Part shown: positions 16,683-27,024 of the stretch, piece by piece
How positions within the stretch are numbered: the first letter of the stretch is position 1
Layout: every line of letters begins with the position of its first letter
Assembly: GCF_001467825.1 (NCBI RefSeq)
Contig: NZ_LNYK01000026.1
Location: 1 to 64,000, forward strand
Length of the DNA: 64,000 nucleotides
Reading direction: 5' to 3'
From: Legionella londiniensis
GTDB lineage: Bacteria; Pseudomonadota; Gammaproteobacteria; Legionellales; Legionellaceae
Notes under the pieces: model-generated
Database searches by the model: none
What the model was told of the DNA's origin: nothing
What the model saw: the letters and a program-made list of their open reading frames with translations, nothing else
Translations under genes and position numbers: made by a program

Positions 16683-18545
16683 TTATTGCTTTAAGAGATT
16701 TTGACTGTCTTCTGCGCTATCAATCCCTTCCACATTATTTTGCTCTATGCTCACCCCTTTGGATGGGACAATTTCTTTAGGCGTAAATCCAGGTTTGAAA
16801 AATCCACCATGGGCCAGGTTATACCCAAGTTTATAAGTGGTTTGGGCAGCCAGGGCGATAGCTGTTGCCAGATTCAAGGTTAATACCCCAAGCAACAGCA
16901 TGCCGAACTTGTGATCATAGTTTTCCATGGTCTTGAAAATCGTTGCTGATAAGCCAAGAGTCGGCAAAATCAACAGGTAAGCCGCAAATTCATTGCTGGT
17001 TATATTGTACTTACCGCTGCCCTTGTGGTGTGCATCATGAAGATAACTCAGGCGCTTATTTATTTTAGCCTGTTTCTGCTTTTCATTATCCTCTTTATCC
17101 TCATTCAAATCATCTGGCACAGATTGGAGTTGATGCGGCGGCGCAAGTTCAACTTCTGGATGATTATCAAAATCGCGGCGCACTTTTTCAATATTGGTTT
17201 TTAGGTTTTGAAGGCGCGCCAGCTCTTTTTCTTCATCTTCTGAACGCTCTACCTGTTGCTCTAACCGGCTGATTTGCCCTTCAAGTTGTTGCAATGAAGT
17301 TTTAGCCGCATACTGGCAGTTCTTGCGTGCAAATACGCCTTTGCTGTGCATGGCAACTGTAGGGCGAGGCGGATAATTGTTGAGTATTCTTCCGATTTTT
17401 GACACCTCATTTTTTATTGCCTCACTTATTTCTTCCCGAGCCTTGGCTTCTTTCTTTTCCTCAGACAACTTGCAATAGGGGATATTTTGTTTGGCTTGTT
17501 TAAGTTGTTTTTCATGAGGCAACTTTGAGAAGTTTGTATCGGATACTTGTTCTTCGATATATTCTTTTATTAAATTAGCCTCGTTTTTCTTGACATACTC
17601 TTTTATATGCGTATCAGTTAAATATTGCTCTTCAAATTCCTGTTCAATTTCTTTCGATGTTTTGTTTTTATACTCATTATATATGAACTCATCTTTTTGC
17701 TTTAATCTTTTAAACTTGAAATTTGTATCAGAATTATCATCAAAACCATAAATGCCTGCCACCGCATCATAGCAGGCTCCAAACACTTTGCTGTTGCCGG
17801 TAATGGTTATATGATCATCATGGGTGGAATAGGTCGTGACTATCGTATCCGGCGAGCAAAAGGTCAGCCTTGATAAATCGTGGGGTATGAAAAATAAGTT
17901 TTCATGATCCTCGGCATAAAACGCGGTAAAGGTTTTAACACTCGGCGGAATAACGCGCTTCTTCCATTCCATTTCATGGAAAGGTCCAGGAACAGGGTCA
18001 GTCAAAACCAAATGGAGCTTGATTGTGTTCCCATATCTGGCATAAATTTCGTTAGCCAAATAAATGGCATTGATGGCACCGCGGCTGTGGCCTGAGAGCA
18101 CCATCTCTTCTGGAAGCTTCCCTTCTTTTTTGAGTTCTTCGAGCAGGTTTAAAATCAGTTCATTATTTTCATGTTCGCCCGCACCCTGGAGAATTCCCGC
18201 TCCCAAAGCTCCAGTATCGGTCTGCGAGGCCAAATTACCAATAAAATGGTTGGTTTCCTCCGCGTCAGATTGAGAAGATGAAACGAGACTGCCCGAAAAC
18301 CAGCCGCCTACTGATCTTTTCTGACGATAAGCAATATTAGGCGCATTAATACCGCTCCCTGCCCCCTCCAATTCTATCAAAGGAATATCATGTTGGTGGC
18401 GCAATTGATCAAGTGCAAAGCGGGTAGGGAAATTATCTGTCGCACTACCGCCGGTACCCGGAATATGCACACTTAATATTTTACAGGTTTTTAATTTACC
18501 TTTAACCTCTTGAGACAATGTTTTCGGAAGGGCAACCTTGACCAT
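16683..18545 (-). CDS. Putative alpha/beta-hydrolase (lipase-like) effector with coiled coil and C-terminal membrane hairpin
   Basis: A 620-residue protein. The N-terminal third looks like an alpha/beta hydrolase: VHIPGTGG (oxyanion-type loop near 26-33), the nucleophile elbow LSGHSRGA (Ser154), LTDPVPGP (possible acid) and a later HDDH. Residues about 290-470 are highly charged and helical, coiled-coil-like (LEGQISRLEQQVERSEDEE). Two hydrophobic segments at about 525-575 (LLILPTLGLSATIF and MLLLGVLTLNLATAIAL) could form a membrane hairpin. No signal peptide. Start has AGGA eight bases upstream, and a strong terminator follows. The architecture is like Legionella translocated proteins; the substrate is unknown. 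Confidence 0.72.
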   Translation of the reverse strand: MVKVALPKTLSQEVKGKLKTCKILSVHIPGTGGSATDNFPTRFALDQLRHQHDIPLIELEGAGSGINAPNIAYRQKRSVGGWFSGSLVSSSQSDAEETNHFIGNLASQTDTGALGAGILQGAGEHENNELILNLLEELKKEGKLPEEMVLSGHSRGAINAIYLANEIYARYGNTIKLHLVLTDPVPGPFHEMEWKKRVIPPSVKTFTAFYAEDHENLFFIPHDLSRLTFCSPDTIVTTYSTHDDHITITGNSKVFGACYDAVAGIYGFDDNSDTNFKFKRLKQKDEFIYNEYKNKTSKEIEQEFEEQYLTDTHIKEYVKKNEANLIKEYIEEQVSDTNFSKLPHEKQLKQAKQNIPYCKLSEEKKEAKAREEISEAIKNEVSKIGRILNNYPPRPTVAMHSKGVFARKNCQYAAKTSLQQLEGQISRLEQQVERSEDEEKELARLQNLKTNIEKVRRDFDNHPEVELAPPHQLQSVPDDLNEDKEDNEKQKQAKINKRLSYLHDAHHKGSGKYNITSNEFAAYLLILPTLGLSATIFKTMENYDHKFGMLLLGVLTLNLATAIALAAQTTYKLGYNLAHGGFFKPGFTPKEIVPSKGVSIEQNNVEGIDSAEDSQNLLKQ

Positions 18546-18679
18546 AACTTTTTTCCTTTAGTGGATTCATGTTCAAAATTATAACAATCAAAGCTTAAGA
18601 TAAAATTATTTGCATTTACTTTTTTTATAGGCTAAATAAATCCTTCGTTTCAGATCATTGTTTTATTGAAGGATATGAC

Positions 18680-19279
18680 ATGCTTTTCCCCACCAATGAA
18701 CTCATTTTGGCGACCAGCAACCCTGGTAAAATAAAAGAATTAAAAGAGCTTCTGTCGCCGATAGCATGCATTTCCCAGCAGGAACTTGGAATCACGGACG
18801 CAGAAGAAACAGGACTGAGTTTTATTGAAAATGCCATTCTTAAAGCCCGCCATGCAAGCAGCCTTGGCAAAAAACCCGCACTTGCTGATGATTCAGGCCT
18901 TGTGGTTAAAGCGCTTGCCGGCCAGCCGGGTATTTATTCAGCCCGCTTTGCCGGTCAGAATGCAAGTGCAGAAGATAATAGCCGTTTGCTTTTAAAGCAG
19001 CTCGAGCATATTGGCGATGAAAAGGCGCGCTCTGCCTATTTTTATTGTGCCATTGCAGTGGTCGAGCATGAATACGACCCCACTCCGCTGATTGCGACAG
19101 GGAAGCTTGAAGGCTATATCACCCGTAAACCCCAAGGCACAGAAGGTTTTGGCTATGATCCGGTCTTTTATCTTCCTGAATATCATTGTACCGTGGCTGA
19201 ACTTCCCATAGCGGTTAAAAATAAAATCAGCCACCGGGCACAAGCTTTAATGTATCTTAAAAGCACGCTCTTCAGATAA
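18680..19279 (+). CDS. rdgB: XTP/dITP diphosphatase (non-canonical purine NTP pyrophosphatase)
   Basis: A 199-residue HAM1/RdgB enzyme that removes ITP, dITP and XTP from nucleotide pools by hydrolysis to the monophosphate and PPi. It has the N-terminal [10 protein letters not shown] motif (phosphate binding), LADDSGLVV (metal-binding Asp pair) and GFGYDPVF (base-specificity loop), in the canonical order and family length. It is flanked by effector-like genes on the other strand, and its last 33 bases overlap the 3' end of the convergent ankyrin gene. Confidence 0.96.
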   Translation: MLFPTNELILATSNPGKIKELKELLSPIACISQQELGITDAEETGLSFIENAILKARHASSLGKKPALADDSGLVVKALAGQPGIYSARFAGQNASAEDNSRLLLKQLEHIGDEKARSAYFYCAIAVVEHEYDPTPLIATGKLEGYITRKPQGTEGFGYDPVFYLPEYHCTVAELPIAVKNKISHRAQALMYLKSTLFR

Positions 19280-20887
19280 TGAAGGGTGTAGGCAAGTTTG
19301 AATAAAACCATGGAGCTCAATGCTGATATTTGCGCAGGGAGTATTGCCTTCGTTGTCTTTAACGTTAACCGAGGCGCCGTGTACAATCAGCAATTTTATC
19401 ATCTCCCTGTTGTTTGCTTTAACGGCATAGAAAAGAGGCGTTTTGCCTGCAGCATCCTGAAGGTTCACTTCGGCGCCGGCAGCAAGCAAGATCTCGGCAC
19501 AGGAAAAATGGCAACCAATAACAGCCCAGTGTATTGCACCACGCTGTAGTTTTAATGAATCTTTTTTATCGATATCGATTGTTTTGATATGATTAAGGAT
19601 TATTTTCAGCTCAAGTTCCTTACCCCAGGCGGCTGCCCTTCTTAAGGCCTGATCAAGGTCAGGATTTGACTGTTCATCATTCTTGCGAAGCACCCTTAAA
19701 ACCTTAAGACACTGCTTAGATCCTGTAGACCGGGTGGGTTCGCCAAGAAAAGCAAGCAATCGGCCTGCAATCTTTCCATTCGCTTCAGCAACGATCGTTT
19801 TGTTAATCCGCGTCAAGTCATGGACTGCTTCCTTTGATGCCATCATTTTCTTAAGCTCGTTTAATTTAGAAAACTCAAGAGGTTTGGGAGCAAAGAGCAC
19901 TGTTGCAAATTTAAAGATAAGATCAGACGTACATGAATTTTTAGAGTCCTGACTGGTGCAAAGCGAATGAACCGCGGTCAAATAGGACAGGACAAAATGC
20001 TCGTTATTATTCATATACTGATAAAATGGAAGCTTGCCTTCACTCATTGCCTCAAGCGTGCTCATGACTCCTGTCGAGATGACAAAAGGCAGGGCGCTCG
20101 CTACCATATGTCGCATCGTCAGGTTATCCAGAGACTGGTGGCAGGTCATGCTCTTTAGTTCATCGCTTTCCATTTGCATGCCAAGATTGAAAAGAAAAGA
20201 ACCAGGATCAAGATTACCCACCAGTACATAGTGGGGGTATTGGGTCAATTGCATATATTGCCCAATCGTACGCCCTTCATCGAGCGGAGATATGCTGGCC
20301 AAATAAATGAACCCAAAATTCCCGTTTGGGATTTTCTTTTTTTCATCAATACTGAGCTCTTTTAGCTCAGACGAATCTTTAATCTTTGGTATGCCGAACC
20401 GACTTTTACCAAGGCCGCTGTTTAATACATATATATCCTTATCGTCAAAAAAGGATAAAAGCCCCGATTGTTCCCCGTTGACCATATTCATATATGACAG
20501 CTTGTTAAAACTGGGCTGATTTGCAGCGCCAACGAATAACATTTTACTATCCGGGGACAATACTCTTTTCACAAGTTCAACTGGTGCATATTTGCAGCGA
20601 TTGGCTTCTATAAATGCGACCACTTCGTTATGCGTTGTGTCAAAAAATTCCAGCGCCGCAACCTCTATATCGATTCCTTCAATAGAAATTTTCCCTTCTT
20701 TAGACTTCCCGTATAAACTCTGATATTTCCATAACCCTTCAACAGTACTGGTTAATACAACAGAGATGGGGCTTTTTTGCAAAGTCAGTTCGTGAGCAAG
20801 GTCTTTGGCCAGAGCGCCGGCCAGAGCAAAATCACCTTTGGCAGTATCGTTAACACAGTTTGCATAAATTAAAATTACTTTTGCCAT
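19247..20887 (-). CDS. Ankyrin-repeat protein with unknown N-terminal domain, candidate effector
   Basis: A 546-residue protein. The C-terminal part (about 425-530) holds two to three ankyrin repeats ([48 protein letters not shown]). The N-terminal ~340 residues have a repeated alpha/beta character ([56 protein letters not shown]). The last block resembles the donor-site loop of GT-B glycosyltransferases (G-x-x-S-x-x-E-A-x-x-x-G-x-P), but this is inference. No signal peptide. Ankyrin proteins of this kind are common Dot/Icm substrates. The 3' end overlaps rdgB by 33 bases on the opposite strand. Confidence 0.8.
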   Translation of the reverse strand: MAKVILIYANCVNDTAKGDFALAGALAKDLAHELTLQKSPISVVLTSTVEGLWKYQSLYGKSKEGKISIEGIDIEVAALEFFDTTHNEVVAFIEANRCKYAPVELVKRVLSPDSKMLFVGAANQPSFNKLSYMNMVNGEQSGLLSFFDDKDIYVLNSGLGKSRFGIPKIKDSSELKELSIDEKKKIPNGNFGFIYLASISPLDEGRTIGQYMQLTQYPHYVLVGNLDPGSFLFNLGMQMESDELKSMTCHQSLDNLTMRHMVASALPFVISTGVMSTLEAMSEGKLPFYQYMNNNEHFVLSYLTAVHSLCTSQDSKNSCTSDLIFKFATVLFAPKPLEFSKLNELKKMMASKEAVHDLTRINKTIVAEANGKIAGRLLAFLGEPTRSTGSKQCLKVLRVLRKNDEQSNPDLDQALRRAAAWGKELELKIILNHIKTIDIDKKDSLKLQRGAIHWAVIGCHFSCAEILLAAGAEVNLQDAAGKTPLFYAVKANNREMIKLLIVHGASVNVKDNEGNTPCANISIELHGFIQTCLHPSLSEERAFKIH

Positions 20888-21117
20888 AATGCATGCGGAA
20901 TGGAATGATGTTGGGCTCGGATTGTAAAGGAGAAATATTAAGAGAATATTAACATTTGAATAAATTATTGCGCATTTTTAACTGTTTTTTGCCAGAAAGA
21001 AATCGCCATTATGCTAAAATAAAGTTATAAAATGTATTGAATAAAAGAAACTTGCCAGGCTGCCTGACTTGATTAGGCCTTTTATAATTGATTCTTCATT
21101 TAATAATCCAGTTAGCA

Positions 21118-22851
21118 ATGAATTTTGAACTTCAAACCCTGTTTGCCAAAGCTTATCAATTACAGCAGCAAAATGAGCTCAACCAAGCCATAGATGTCTA
21201 TGATAAATTGCTTGCTTTATCGCCTCTGCACCCTGAAGCATTGCAGTTTATGGCGCTTGCCCAGGCGCAGCTTGGCAACATGAAAGAAGCCATAAGCTAT
21301 TTCCAAAAAGCATTAGCTTTGCGGCCAGAAGATGAGAATCTTCACAACAATATTGCCAATGCCTACAAGAAAGCTGGTCTTTTGGATAATGCTGTGCGCC
21401 ATTATCAAGAAGCCTTGCGGCTGAATCCCCGCTACGCCCAGGCGCACAACAATCTTGCGGTGCTCTATGATGCGAATAAAGATTACAAATTGGCGCTCTA
21501 TCATTACCGTGAAGCAGTTCATGCCCAACCAGATTTCCTGCCCGCGCACTACAATTTGGGTTTATTGCTTTTAAAAAAAGGGCAATTGCATGCAGCCAAA
21601 AGGCAATTTACCAATGTCATTTCCCTTTATCCTAATCATTTGGATGCCCATTTTTATCTTGGAATACTGAACCTTCAAGAGGACAATCTCGACGAGGCTG
21701 AACAATCTTTTCAGGCTGTATTGGGTATTGACAGCGAGCATATAGAGGCATTGATTAATTCAGGGGTTATCGCTTTGAAACGCGATGAGGGGCAAAAGGC
21801 GGTTGATTATTTTACCAAAGCATTGGCTCTTGACGAGCGCAATATTGAAGCCCGCAATAATCTCGCCGCCACTTTTATGCATTATGACCGATTTGAAAAT
21901 GCCTTGATGCATTATGACGTCTTATTGGAAAAAGAGCCACAAAATATTGAATATCTTTATAATTCAGGCGTAGCTCAGATGACTTTAGGTCATCTGCAGG
22001 AGGCAACGAATTATTTTGAGCAGATCCTGGCGCTGGATGATGCTCATTTTGCTTCCTTAACCAATCTTGCAGCCATTTACATCCGGCTTGAAGATCACGC
22101 TTCAGCCATTGATTTTTTAAAACGTGCCCTCCAAATTCAGCCAGAGGATTCCTCCGCGCGCTTTATGCTGAATGCGCTGACCAACGAAGACAAAAATCCT
22201 GAACCTTCCAAAGATTATGTGACCAATTTATTTAATAATTATGCATTGTATTATGACAAGCACATGCAGGAAACCTTGCACTACAAGCTTCCTAATTATA
22301 TCGCGCAAGTGCTGCATCGGTTGCACTGTTTGCAGGCCAAGCGCACCCTTGATCTTGGCTGCGGCACCGGGTTATGCGGCGTGGTATTGCGTGAACTGAG
22401 TGAGCACTTGACCGGCATCGACATTGCCCCCAAAATGCTCTCCATTGCCCGGGAAAAAGGAATTTATGATGAATTAATTGAGGCCGATTTACTGAGTTAT
22501 CTGCAAGGGAACAAAGAAACATTTAATCTGGCAGTGGCAGCAGATGTCCTTCCCTATCTTGGCGATTTAAGCCAGCTGTTCGTAGCCGTCCGTGCCAATC
22601 TGGCTGACAATGGCCTATTTTTATTCACCAGCGAAATAAGCGTTCAACAAGACTGGTGTTTACAATCGAATGCCAGATTCTGCCATCATCCTGATTATAT
22701 CCAAAATTTGGCCAGGAAATGCCATTTTCGACTCCTTCATCAGGAAAAAATTACGGCGCGAACTCAAAATCAAGAAGCAGTTCCCGTAATGTTATATGTT
22801 CTGAAAGCCAATCCTGACCCAGAAAAGACAAAAGCGCGGCAAGCCGATTAG
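21118..22851 (+). CDS. TPR-repeat protein with C-terminal SAM-dependent methyltransferase domain
   Basis: A 577-residue protein. Residues 1 to about 355 are around ten tetratricopeptide repeats (e.g. NNIANAYKKAGLLDNAVRHY, HNNLAVLYDANKDYKLALYH). A linker leads to a class I methyltransferase from about 370: LDLGCGTGLCGVVLREL (motif I), LTGIDIAPKML (acidic loop), then AAADVLPYLGDL. A protein-recognising TPR array in front suggests a protein substrate, which is unknown. ATG at 21118 is chosen over an in-frame TTG at 21088; neither has a good ribosome site. The cysteine-protease/ankyrin gene follows on the same strand, 113 bases downstream. Confidence 0.82.
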   Translation: MNFELQTLFAKAYQLQQQNELNQAIDVYDKLLALSPLHPEALQFMALAQAQLGNMKEAISYFQKALALRPEDENLHNNIANAYKKAGLLDNAVRHYQEALRLNPRYAQAHNNLAVLYDANKDYKLALYHYREAVHAQPDFLPAHYNLGLLLLKKGQLHAAKRQFTNVISLYPNHLDAHFYLGILNLQEDNLDEAEQSFQAVLGIDSEHIEALINSGVIALKRDEGQKAVDYFTKALALDERNIEARNNLAATFMHYDRFENALMHYDVLLEKEPQNIEYLYNSGVAQMTLGHLQEATNYFEQILALDDAHFASLTNLAAIYIRLEDHASAIDFLKRALQIQPEDSSARFMLNALTNEDKNPEPSKDYVTNLFNNYALYYDKHMQETLHYKLPNYIAQVLHRLHCLQAKRTLDLGCGTGLCGVVLRELSEHLTGIDIAPKMLSIAREKGIYDELIEADLLSYLQGNKETFNLAVAADVLPYLGDLSQLFVAVRANLADNGLFLFTSEISVQQDWCLQSNARFCHHPDYIQNLARKCHFRLLHQEKITARTQNQEAVPVMLYVLKANPDPEKTKARQAD

Positions 22852-22964
22852 CCATACAAAAACAGTCTTGCCCTGACCGTAATGATTTATTTTTAATCAG
22901 TTAATTATTCCTTAAGAAAGGCCGAATATAATACAAACACCGAAACTGCAAGGCGAAGAGGGTT

Positions 22965-25052
22965 ATGCCTTATACAGAGCAAGGTGCCATTATTGACGGC
23001 ATAAACCGACAATACAAACGAGACCGGTTTCCGGCTGAGCTTAAATTAAATGATGAGGGCGTTTGCCGCGGCCTGTCAACAGTATATGCGTATTATGCAC
23101 TGCAGAACAAGGAAGATGATTTTAAAAAAATCTTAGAAATCATTGCCAGCGGCAATTTTGAGAATGGAGGCCTTAGCAAAGAGGAGATTTATCTTTTTGC
23201 ACAACGGGTACTGATTGCTCAATCACCCCAAAAATATGCCTTGCACCTCTCTCAGCCCACCTCCATGGAAACGCTTCATATTAATCATAAGCCTTTACGA
23301 TCTTCTTTTAATTTCGCGCTGGCTGCAAGCGATCAAAGCTGGGCAAAAATCATCAAAGAGATTAATTTGCAATCAAACGAGGTCATGCTCCTTGGCAGCA
23401 CCGACCATGCCGCAGCAGTCCGAAGAAAAAATAATGGCTATATTGTTTACGACCCAAATTACGAGAGTAGTTTTAAATATTTTAATGATGAAAAAGCCTT
23501 GATAAGAGAACTCCATGGCAATGTTTTTGGTTATCTGATGTTTGGTAACCTGGGCCTTTCAGTCAATGTGATACGGCATCCTGAAGCTCAAACCAGAATC
23601 TGTCCATTCCCCGATGCCACAAAGCTTTATGAAACATATGCGGGTTCAAAAAACAGTTCAGCCACGACTGTTCATACTTTTCCTAAATTGAAAAAATTCA
23701 ATACGTTGATTCAATCCGCCAGCAGAGTCAATGATGCGAATGCCATTGCTTATTTACTGAACAATACAAACCCTAGTCATAAAGAAATTTTTTCTGCTGC
23801 GGTAAATGCCGTAGCGCACAATAATGTGGGGGCGTTAAAACCGCTCATTCCCAAAATCAAAGCACAAGATACCCAAAGGGACGAGATGAAAGGGCTTTTC
23901 TTACAAGCCCTGAAAGATGGCCGCCTTGAGGCTTTTTTGGCCCTGGAAGGCGAATTCCAGGAATATTTTCCTGGCTTGGCAGCCGTTCCTCTCATCAAGT
24001 GCGCAGCTCAGGGCGGAAACCCGCTTTTATTGGAAAAATTGCTGCAAAAGGTTAGCGATAATCTCAATAGCCATTTAAGTCACGAATTAGAAAAAAAATA
24101 CAACGAGAGCAACGGCAGTTACAAACAATTACTGCTAAAACTGGTCAAAGAACATATTCTTTCTGAAAGGTTACGCATAGCTATCCCCGAAGCGATTCAA
24201 AGCGGCAGTACAGGCTGCGTTGATATCCTGTTAAAAGAATTAAAAAATCAAAACCATCAATTGAATGACAGGGAAAGGCTAGATTACCTGCTTGAGGCTG
24301 TTGCTAATAACAAGTTAGAAATAGTCAAGCATTTAATCGAAAACAATCCTGTCATTTCCAAAGAGCTGCTTTCGACAATTTCCATGACAAGCCTTGCCGT
24401 TAAGAGAACAGAACTACAAGTGCTCATGGTTCTGAAGCGGCAGGGGGTCATTTTCTCACCTGAAGCCTCAAACATCATTGATCAGAAACTTAAGGGTGGC
24501 TGGCTGAATGTTCATACCGTATTAGATTTGCTGTTGAATTACTTATATGATCTCTTTGGCAAAAAACAGGTTACCTATGAAGAAAGGCTTAAGGAATATA
24601 AAAAAAATAATTGCGAGATATTGCTGGCTGATCTTGAAAACCAGCTTAAACATTGCACCCAGGAAAAGCAAAGTGAGGTGGCGGCCTTCATTAAAAACAA
24701 GAGAGAAATGATTCATGCGGAAAAAGATTTAACCAAGCTGGACAGGGTTGCCAAAGAGCTCCAAGAAAAGCTCGAGGAACTCATACCCAAGATTTCGCTT
24801 GATGAAATAATTAATGATCTGCACGATATGGATCTAATATTAGATGAGTTGTTAGAGGGCAAGGTAGATGATGAGCACGATGAATTAAATGACGCAGAAA
24901 CTGACGCGCTGCCCTCTGGCCAAGAAACTGTAATGAAGCAGGAAGAGGATTCAGTAAAAGCGCTGAAAAACCAAAGTTTTTTTTCTGACCTGCAAAACAC
25001 TCAGGCACCATCAACACAACCCCCAAAGAATCAGCACTCAGCCAAAAAATAA
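22965..25052 (+). CDS. Putative papain-like cysteine protease with ankyrin repeats, candidate Dot/Icm effector
   Basis: A 695-residue protein. The N-terminal ~220 residues carry a plausible Cys-His-Asp triad: C34 in EGVCRGLSTVY, H148 in STDHAAAVRR and D163 in YIVYDPNYE. This spacing and the H-A-x-A/D-P-N context resemble YopT-type (clan CA) effector proteases. Residues about 240-480 are divergent ankyrin-like repeats (AAVNAVAHNNVGALKPLI, CAAQGGNPLLLEKLL, LEAVANNKLEIVKHLI). Residues about 520-650 are acidic helical/coiled coil, and the tail is polar and Gln/Pro-rich. L. pneumophila AnkH is a reported case of ankyrin repeats joined to a cysteine-protease-like domain; orthology is not claimed. 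Confidence 0.72.
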   Translation: MPYTEQGAIIDGINRQYKRDRFPAELKLNDEGVCRGLSTVYAYYALQNKEDDFKKILEIIASGNFENGGLSKEEIYLFAQRVLIAQSPQKYALHLSQPTSMETLHINHKPLRSSFNFALAASDQSWAKIIKEINLQSNEVMLLGSTDHAAAVRRKNNGYIVYDPNYESSFKYFNDEKALIRELHGNVFGYLMFGNLGLSVNVIRHPEAQTRICPFPDATKLYETYAGSKNSSATTVHTFPKLKKFNTLIQSASRVNDANAIAYLLNNTNPSHKEIFSAAVNAVAHNNVGALKPLIPKIKAQDTQRDEMKGLFLQALKDGRLEAFLALEGEFQEYFPGLAAVPLIKCAAQGGNPLLLEKLLQKVSDNLNSHLSHELEKKYNESNGSYKQLLLKLVKEHILSERLRIAIPEAIQSGSTGCVDILLKELKNQNHQLNDRERLDYLLEAVANNKLEIVKHLIENNPVISKELLSTISMTSLAVKRTELQVLMVLKRQGVIFSPEASNIIDQKLKGGWLNVHTVLDLLLNYLYDLFGKKQVTYEERLKEYKKNNCEILLADLENQLKHCTQEKQSEVAAFIKNKREMIHAEKDLTKLDRVAKELQEKLEELIPKISLDEIINDLHDMDLILDELLEGKVDDEHDELNDAETDALPSGQETVMKQEEDSVKALKNQSFFSDLQNTQAPSTQPPKNQHSAKK

Positions 25053-26474
25053 TTAAAAAGGAATTGCAAGACTTTTATCTACTGCGAGCAACTGGGTCTT
25101 AAACAATGCCTGGATTTCATGAAGGCTGGCTGTATCAATGGCTTCAAATCGGGCTACAAGACAGGGAGTAGTGTTAGATGCGCGAATTAACCCCCAGCCT
25201 TTTTCGAATTCAACACGTACTCCATCTACCGTAATTAAACTCGCTTCCGGGAAAGATGCCTGCTCAGAGAAGCGACGCATGAAAATAAATTTTTCCTCAT
25301 CCGGGAGGGGTATTTTAATTTCAGGTGTATTAATACTGTCAGGAATCCTTTGAAATTGCTCACTGACCGACTCGCGGGAATAACTTAAAATTTCCAGCAG
25401 CCGGCATGCGCTGTAGAGTGCGTCATCAAAACCATACCAGCGGTTTTTGAAAAAAATATGGCCGCTCATTTCTCCAGCCAGCTCGGCTTGTTCCTGGCGC
25501 ATGAATTTTTTGACCAGCGAATGTCCTGTCGGACACATTTTGGCCACTCCGCCTTTCTCTGCAATGACACGGGCTAAATGAGCAGAGCATTTCACATCAA
25601 AGACGATGGTAGAGCCTGGGTTATTTTTTAATATATCGCAAGCATAAAGCATCATGAGCCTGTCTGGCCAGACGAGTTCCCCTTCATTCGTAACAACACC
25701 CAGCCTGTCAGCATCGCCGTCAAAAGCAAGTCCAATATCAGCCTGATGCTGTAAGACCATGGCTTTTAAATCCAATAAATTGGCCTCGACAGTGGGATCA
25801 GGATGATGATTGGGAAAAGTTCCATCGACCTCACAATAAAGCGGTATCACTTCACACCCCAAACGCTTGATAAGTTCTGGCGCTATGGGGCCTGCAATCC
25901 CGTTTCCGCAATCAACAACGACTTTTAAAGGCCGTCCAAGTTTGATATCACTGACTATACGCTGGCAATACGGGCCTATGAGATCAAGCGCTTTATAACG
26001 GCCTGCTCCGCTTAGCTGTTTAGCAGACTGATGAAGTTCATATAATAAATCAATCTCATCATTGGCGAGCGTCGACCCCTGCAATACCATTTTGATGCCG
26101 TTATAATCTGCAGGGTTGTGGCTGCCTGTCACCATCAAGCCACAATCAATTCCCTGAGTATGCGTTGCAAAGTACATCAAAGGAGTCGGTACCTCACCCA
26201 AGTCGAATACATCAATACCGCTGTCTAAAAGACCCTGACGCAATGCCCTGGCCAAAGCTTCGCTGCTTAAGCGACCATCGCGAGCCAGAAAAATAGAGCT
26301 TTGATTAATACCGGCTAAACGGCAACTGATGGCCTTGCCAATACTGTAGAATGAATTTTCATCCAGTTGCTCGCCAATCACGCCGCGGATATCATAAGCG
26401 CGAAATACGCTTTTGGTAACAGGTTTATATTGATATAGCTGCAAATTAACTTCTCCCTGAGCTGCCAAATCCAT
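25053..26474 (-). CDS. algC: Phosphomannomutase/phosphoglucomutase
   Basis: A 473-residue alpha-D-phosphohexomutase interconverting hexose-1- and -6-phosphates for LPS and exopolysaccharide sugars. Motifs: phosphoserine loop [15 protein letters not shown], metal loop [10 protein letters not shown], sugar loop GEMSGHIFF and phosphate loop [15 protein letters not shown]. The N-terminus holds the typical FRAYDIRGV. The start is uncertain. ATG at 26474 lies inside the end of dut with GAGG five bases before. TTG at 26444 has GGAG seven bases before, lies just past the dut stop, and would give 463 residues, the usual AlgC length. It is third in a coaBC-dut-algC cluster. Confidence 0.94.
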   Translation of the reverse strand: MDLAAQGEVNLQLYQYKPVTKSVFRAYDIRGVIGEQLDENSFYSIGKAISCRLAGINQSSIFLARDGRLSSEALARALRQGLLDSGIDVFDLGEVPTPLMYFATHTQGIDCGLMVTGSHNPADYNGIKMVLQGSTLANDEIDLLYELHQSAKQLSGAGRYKALDLIGPYCQRIVSDIKLGRPLKVVVDCGNGIAGPIAPELIKRLGCEVIPLYCEVDGTFPNHHPDPTVEANLLDLKAMVLQHQADIGLAFDGDADRLGVVTNEGELVWPDRLMMLYACDILKNNPGSTIVFDVKCSAHLARVIAEKGGVAKMCPTGHSLVKKFMRQEQAELAGEMSGHIFFKNRWYGFDDALYSACRLLEILSYSRESVSEQFQRIPDSINTPEIKIPLPDEEKFIFMRRFSEQASFPEASLITVDGVRVEFEKGWGLIRASNTTPCLVARFEAIDTASLHEIQALFKTQLLAVDKSLAIPF

Positions 26475-26904
26475 TTTCGCCTCGATGAGTTCCAGCAAAT
26501 GAGTCAACAATCTCAAATGCCGCTTTGACGACAGGCAAAAAAACCAGTTGAGCGATGCGATCGCCTGGTTCAACAGTGAAATGCTCCTGGTTGCGGTTCC
26601 AGCAAGAGATTTTTAATTCGCCCTGATAGTCGGAGTCAATTAATCCCACTAAGTTGCCAAGTACAATCCCATGCTTATGGCCGAGACCGGATCGGGGTAA
26701 AATCACCGCTGCCATATTCGGATCAGCTATATGAATGGCAATGCCTGTGGGAATTAAAACTGTTTCGTGAGCAGCTATCTGCAAAGGAGAATCAATGCAG
26801 GCGCGCAAATCAAGTCCTGCCGAACCAGAAGTAGCATAAGCAGGCAATGGAAAGACTTTGCCGATGCGATGATCAAGAATCTTTAATTGAATTTGATGCT
26901 CCAT
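26446..26904 (-). CDS. dut: dUTP diphosphatase
   Basis: A 152-residue trimeric dUTPase hydrolysing dUTP to dUMP and PPi. All five family motifs are visible: [41 protein letters not shown] and the C-terminal [12 protein letters not shown] arm. ATG at 26904 ([10 protein letters not shown]) is preferred to an in-frame upstream start. It follows coaBC by 120 bases on the same strand, the arrangement known in many gammaproteobacteria, and overlaps the likely start of algC. Confidence 0.97.
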   Translation of the reverse strand: MEHQIQLKILDHRIGKVFPLPAYATSGSAGLDLRACIDSPLQIAAHETVLIPTGIAIHIADPNMAAVILPRSGLGHKHGIVLGNLVGLIDSDYQGELKISCWNRNQEHFTVEPGDRIAQLVFLPVVKAAFEIVDSFAGTHRGENGFGSSGRS

Positions 26905-27024
26905 ACCCGTTCCAAAAAATAAGGGCAACGCTTGTTTAATTACCCCATCGACCTTTCTCTCCGTTCATCTCCTGCAAGCAGTAGAGAGGAAAAAGGGCGG
27001 CAAAATTAAACAATCGTTTTGTTG

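Noticed and set aside
21282..22150. Tandem DNA repeat or CRISPR-like array in the TPR gene
   Set aside because: The periodicity is at protein level (34-residue TPR units); DNA units are diverged and there are no spacers.
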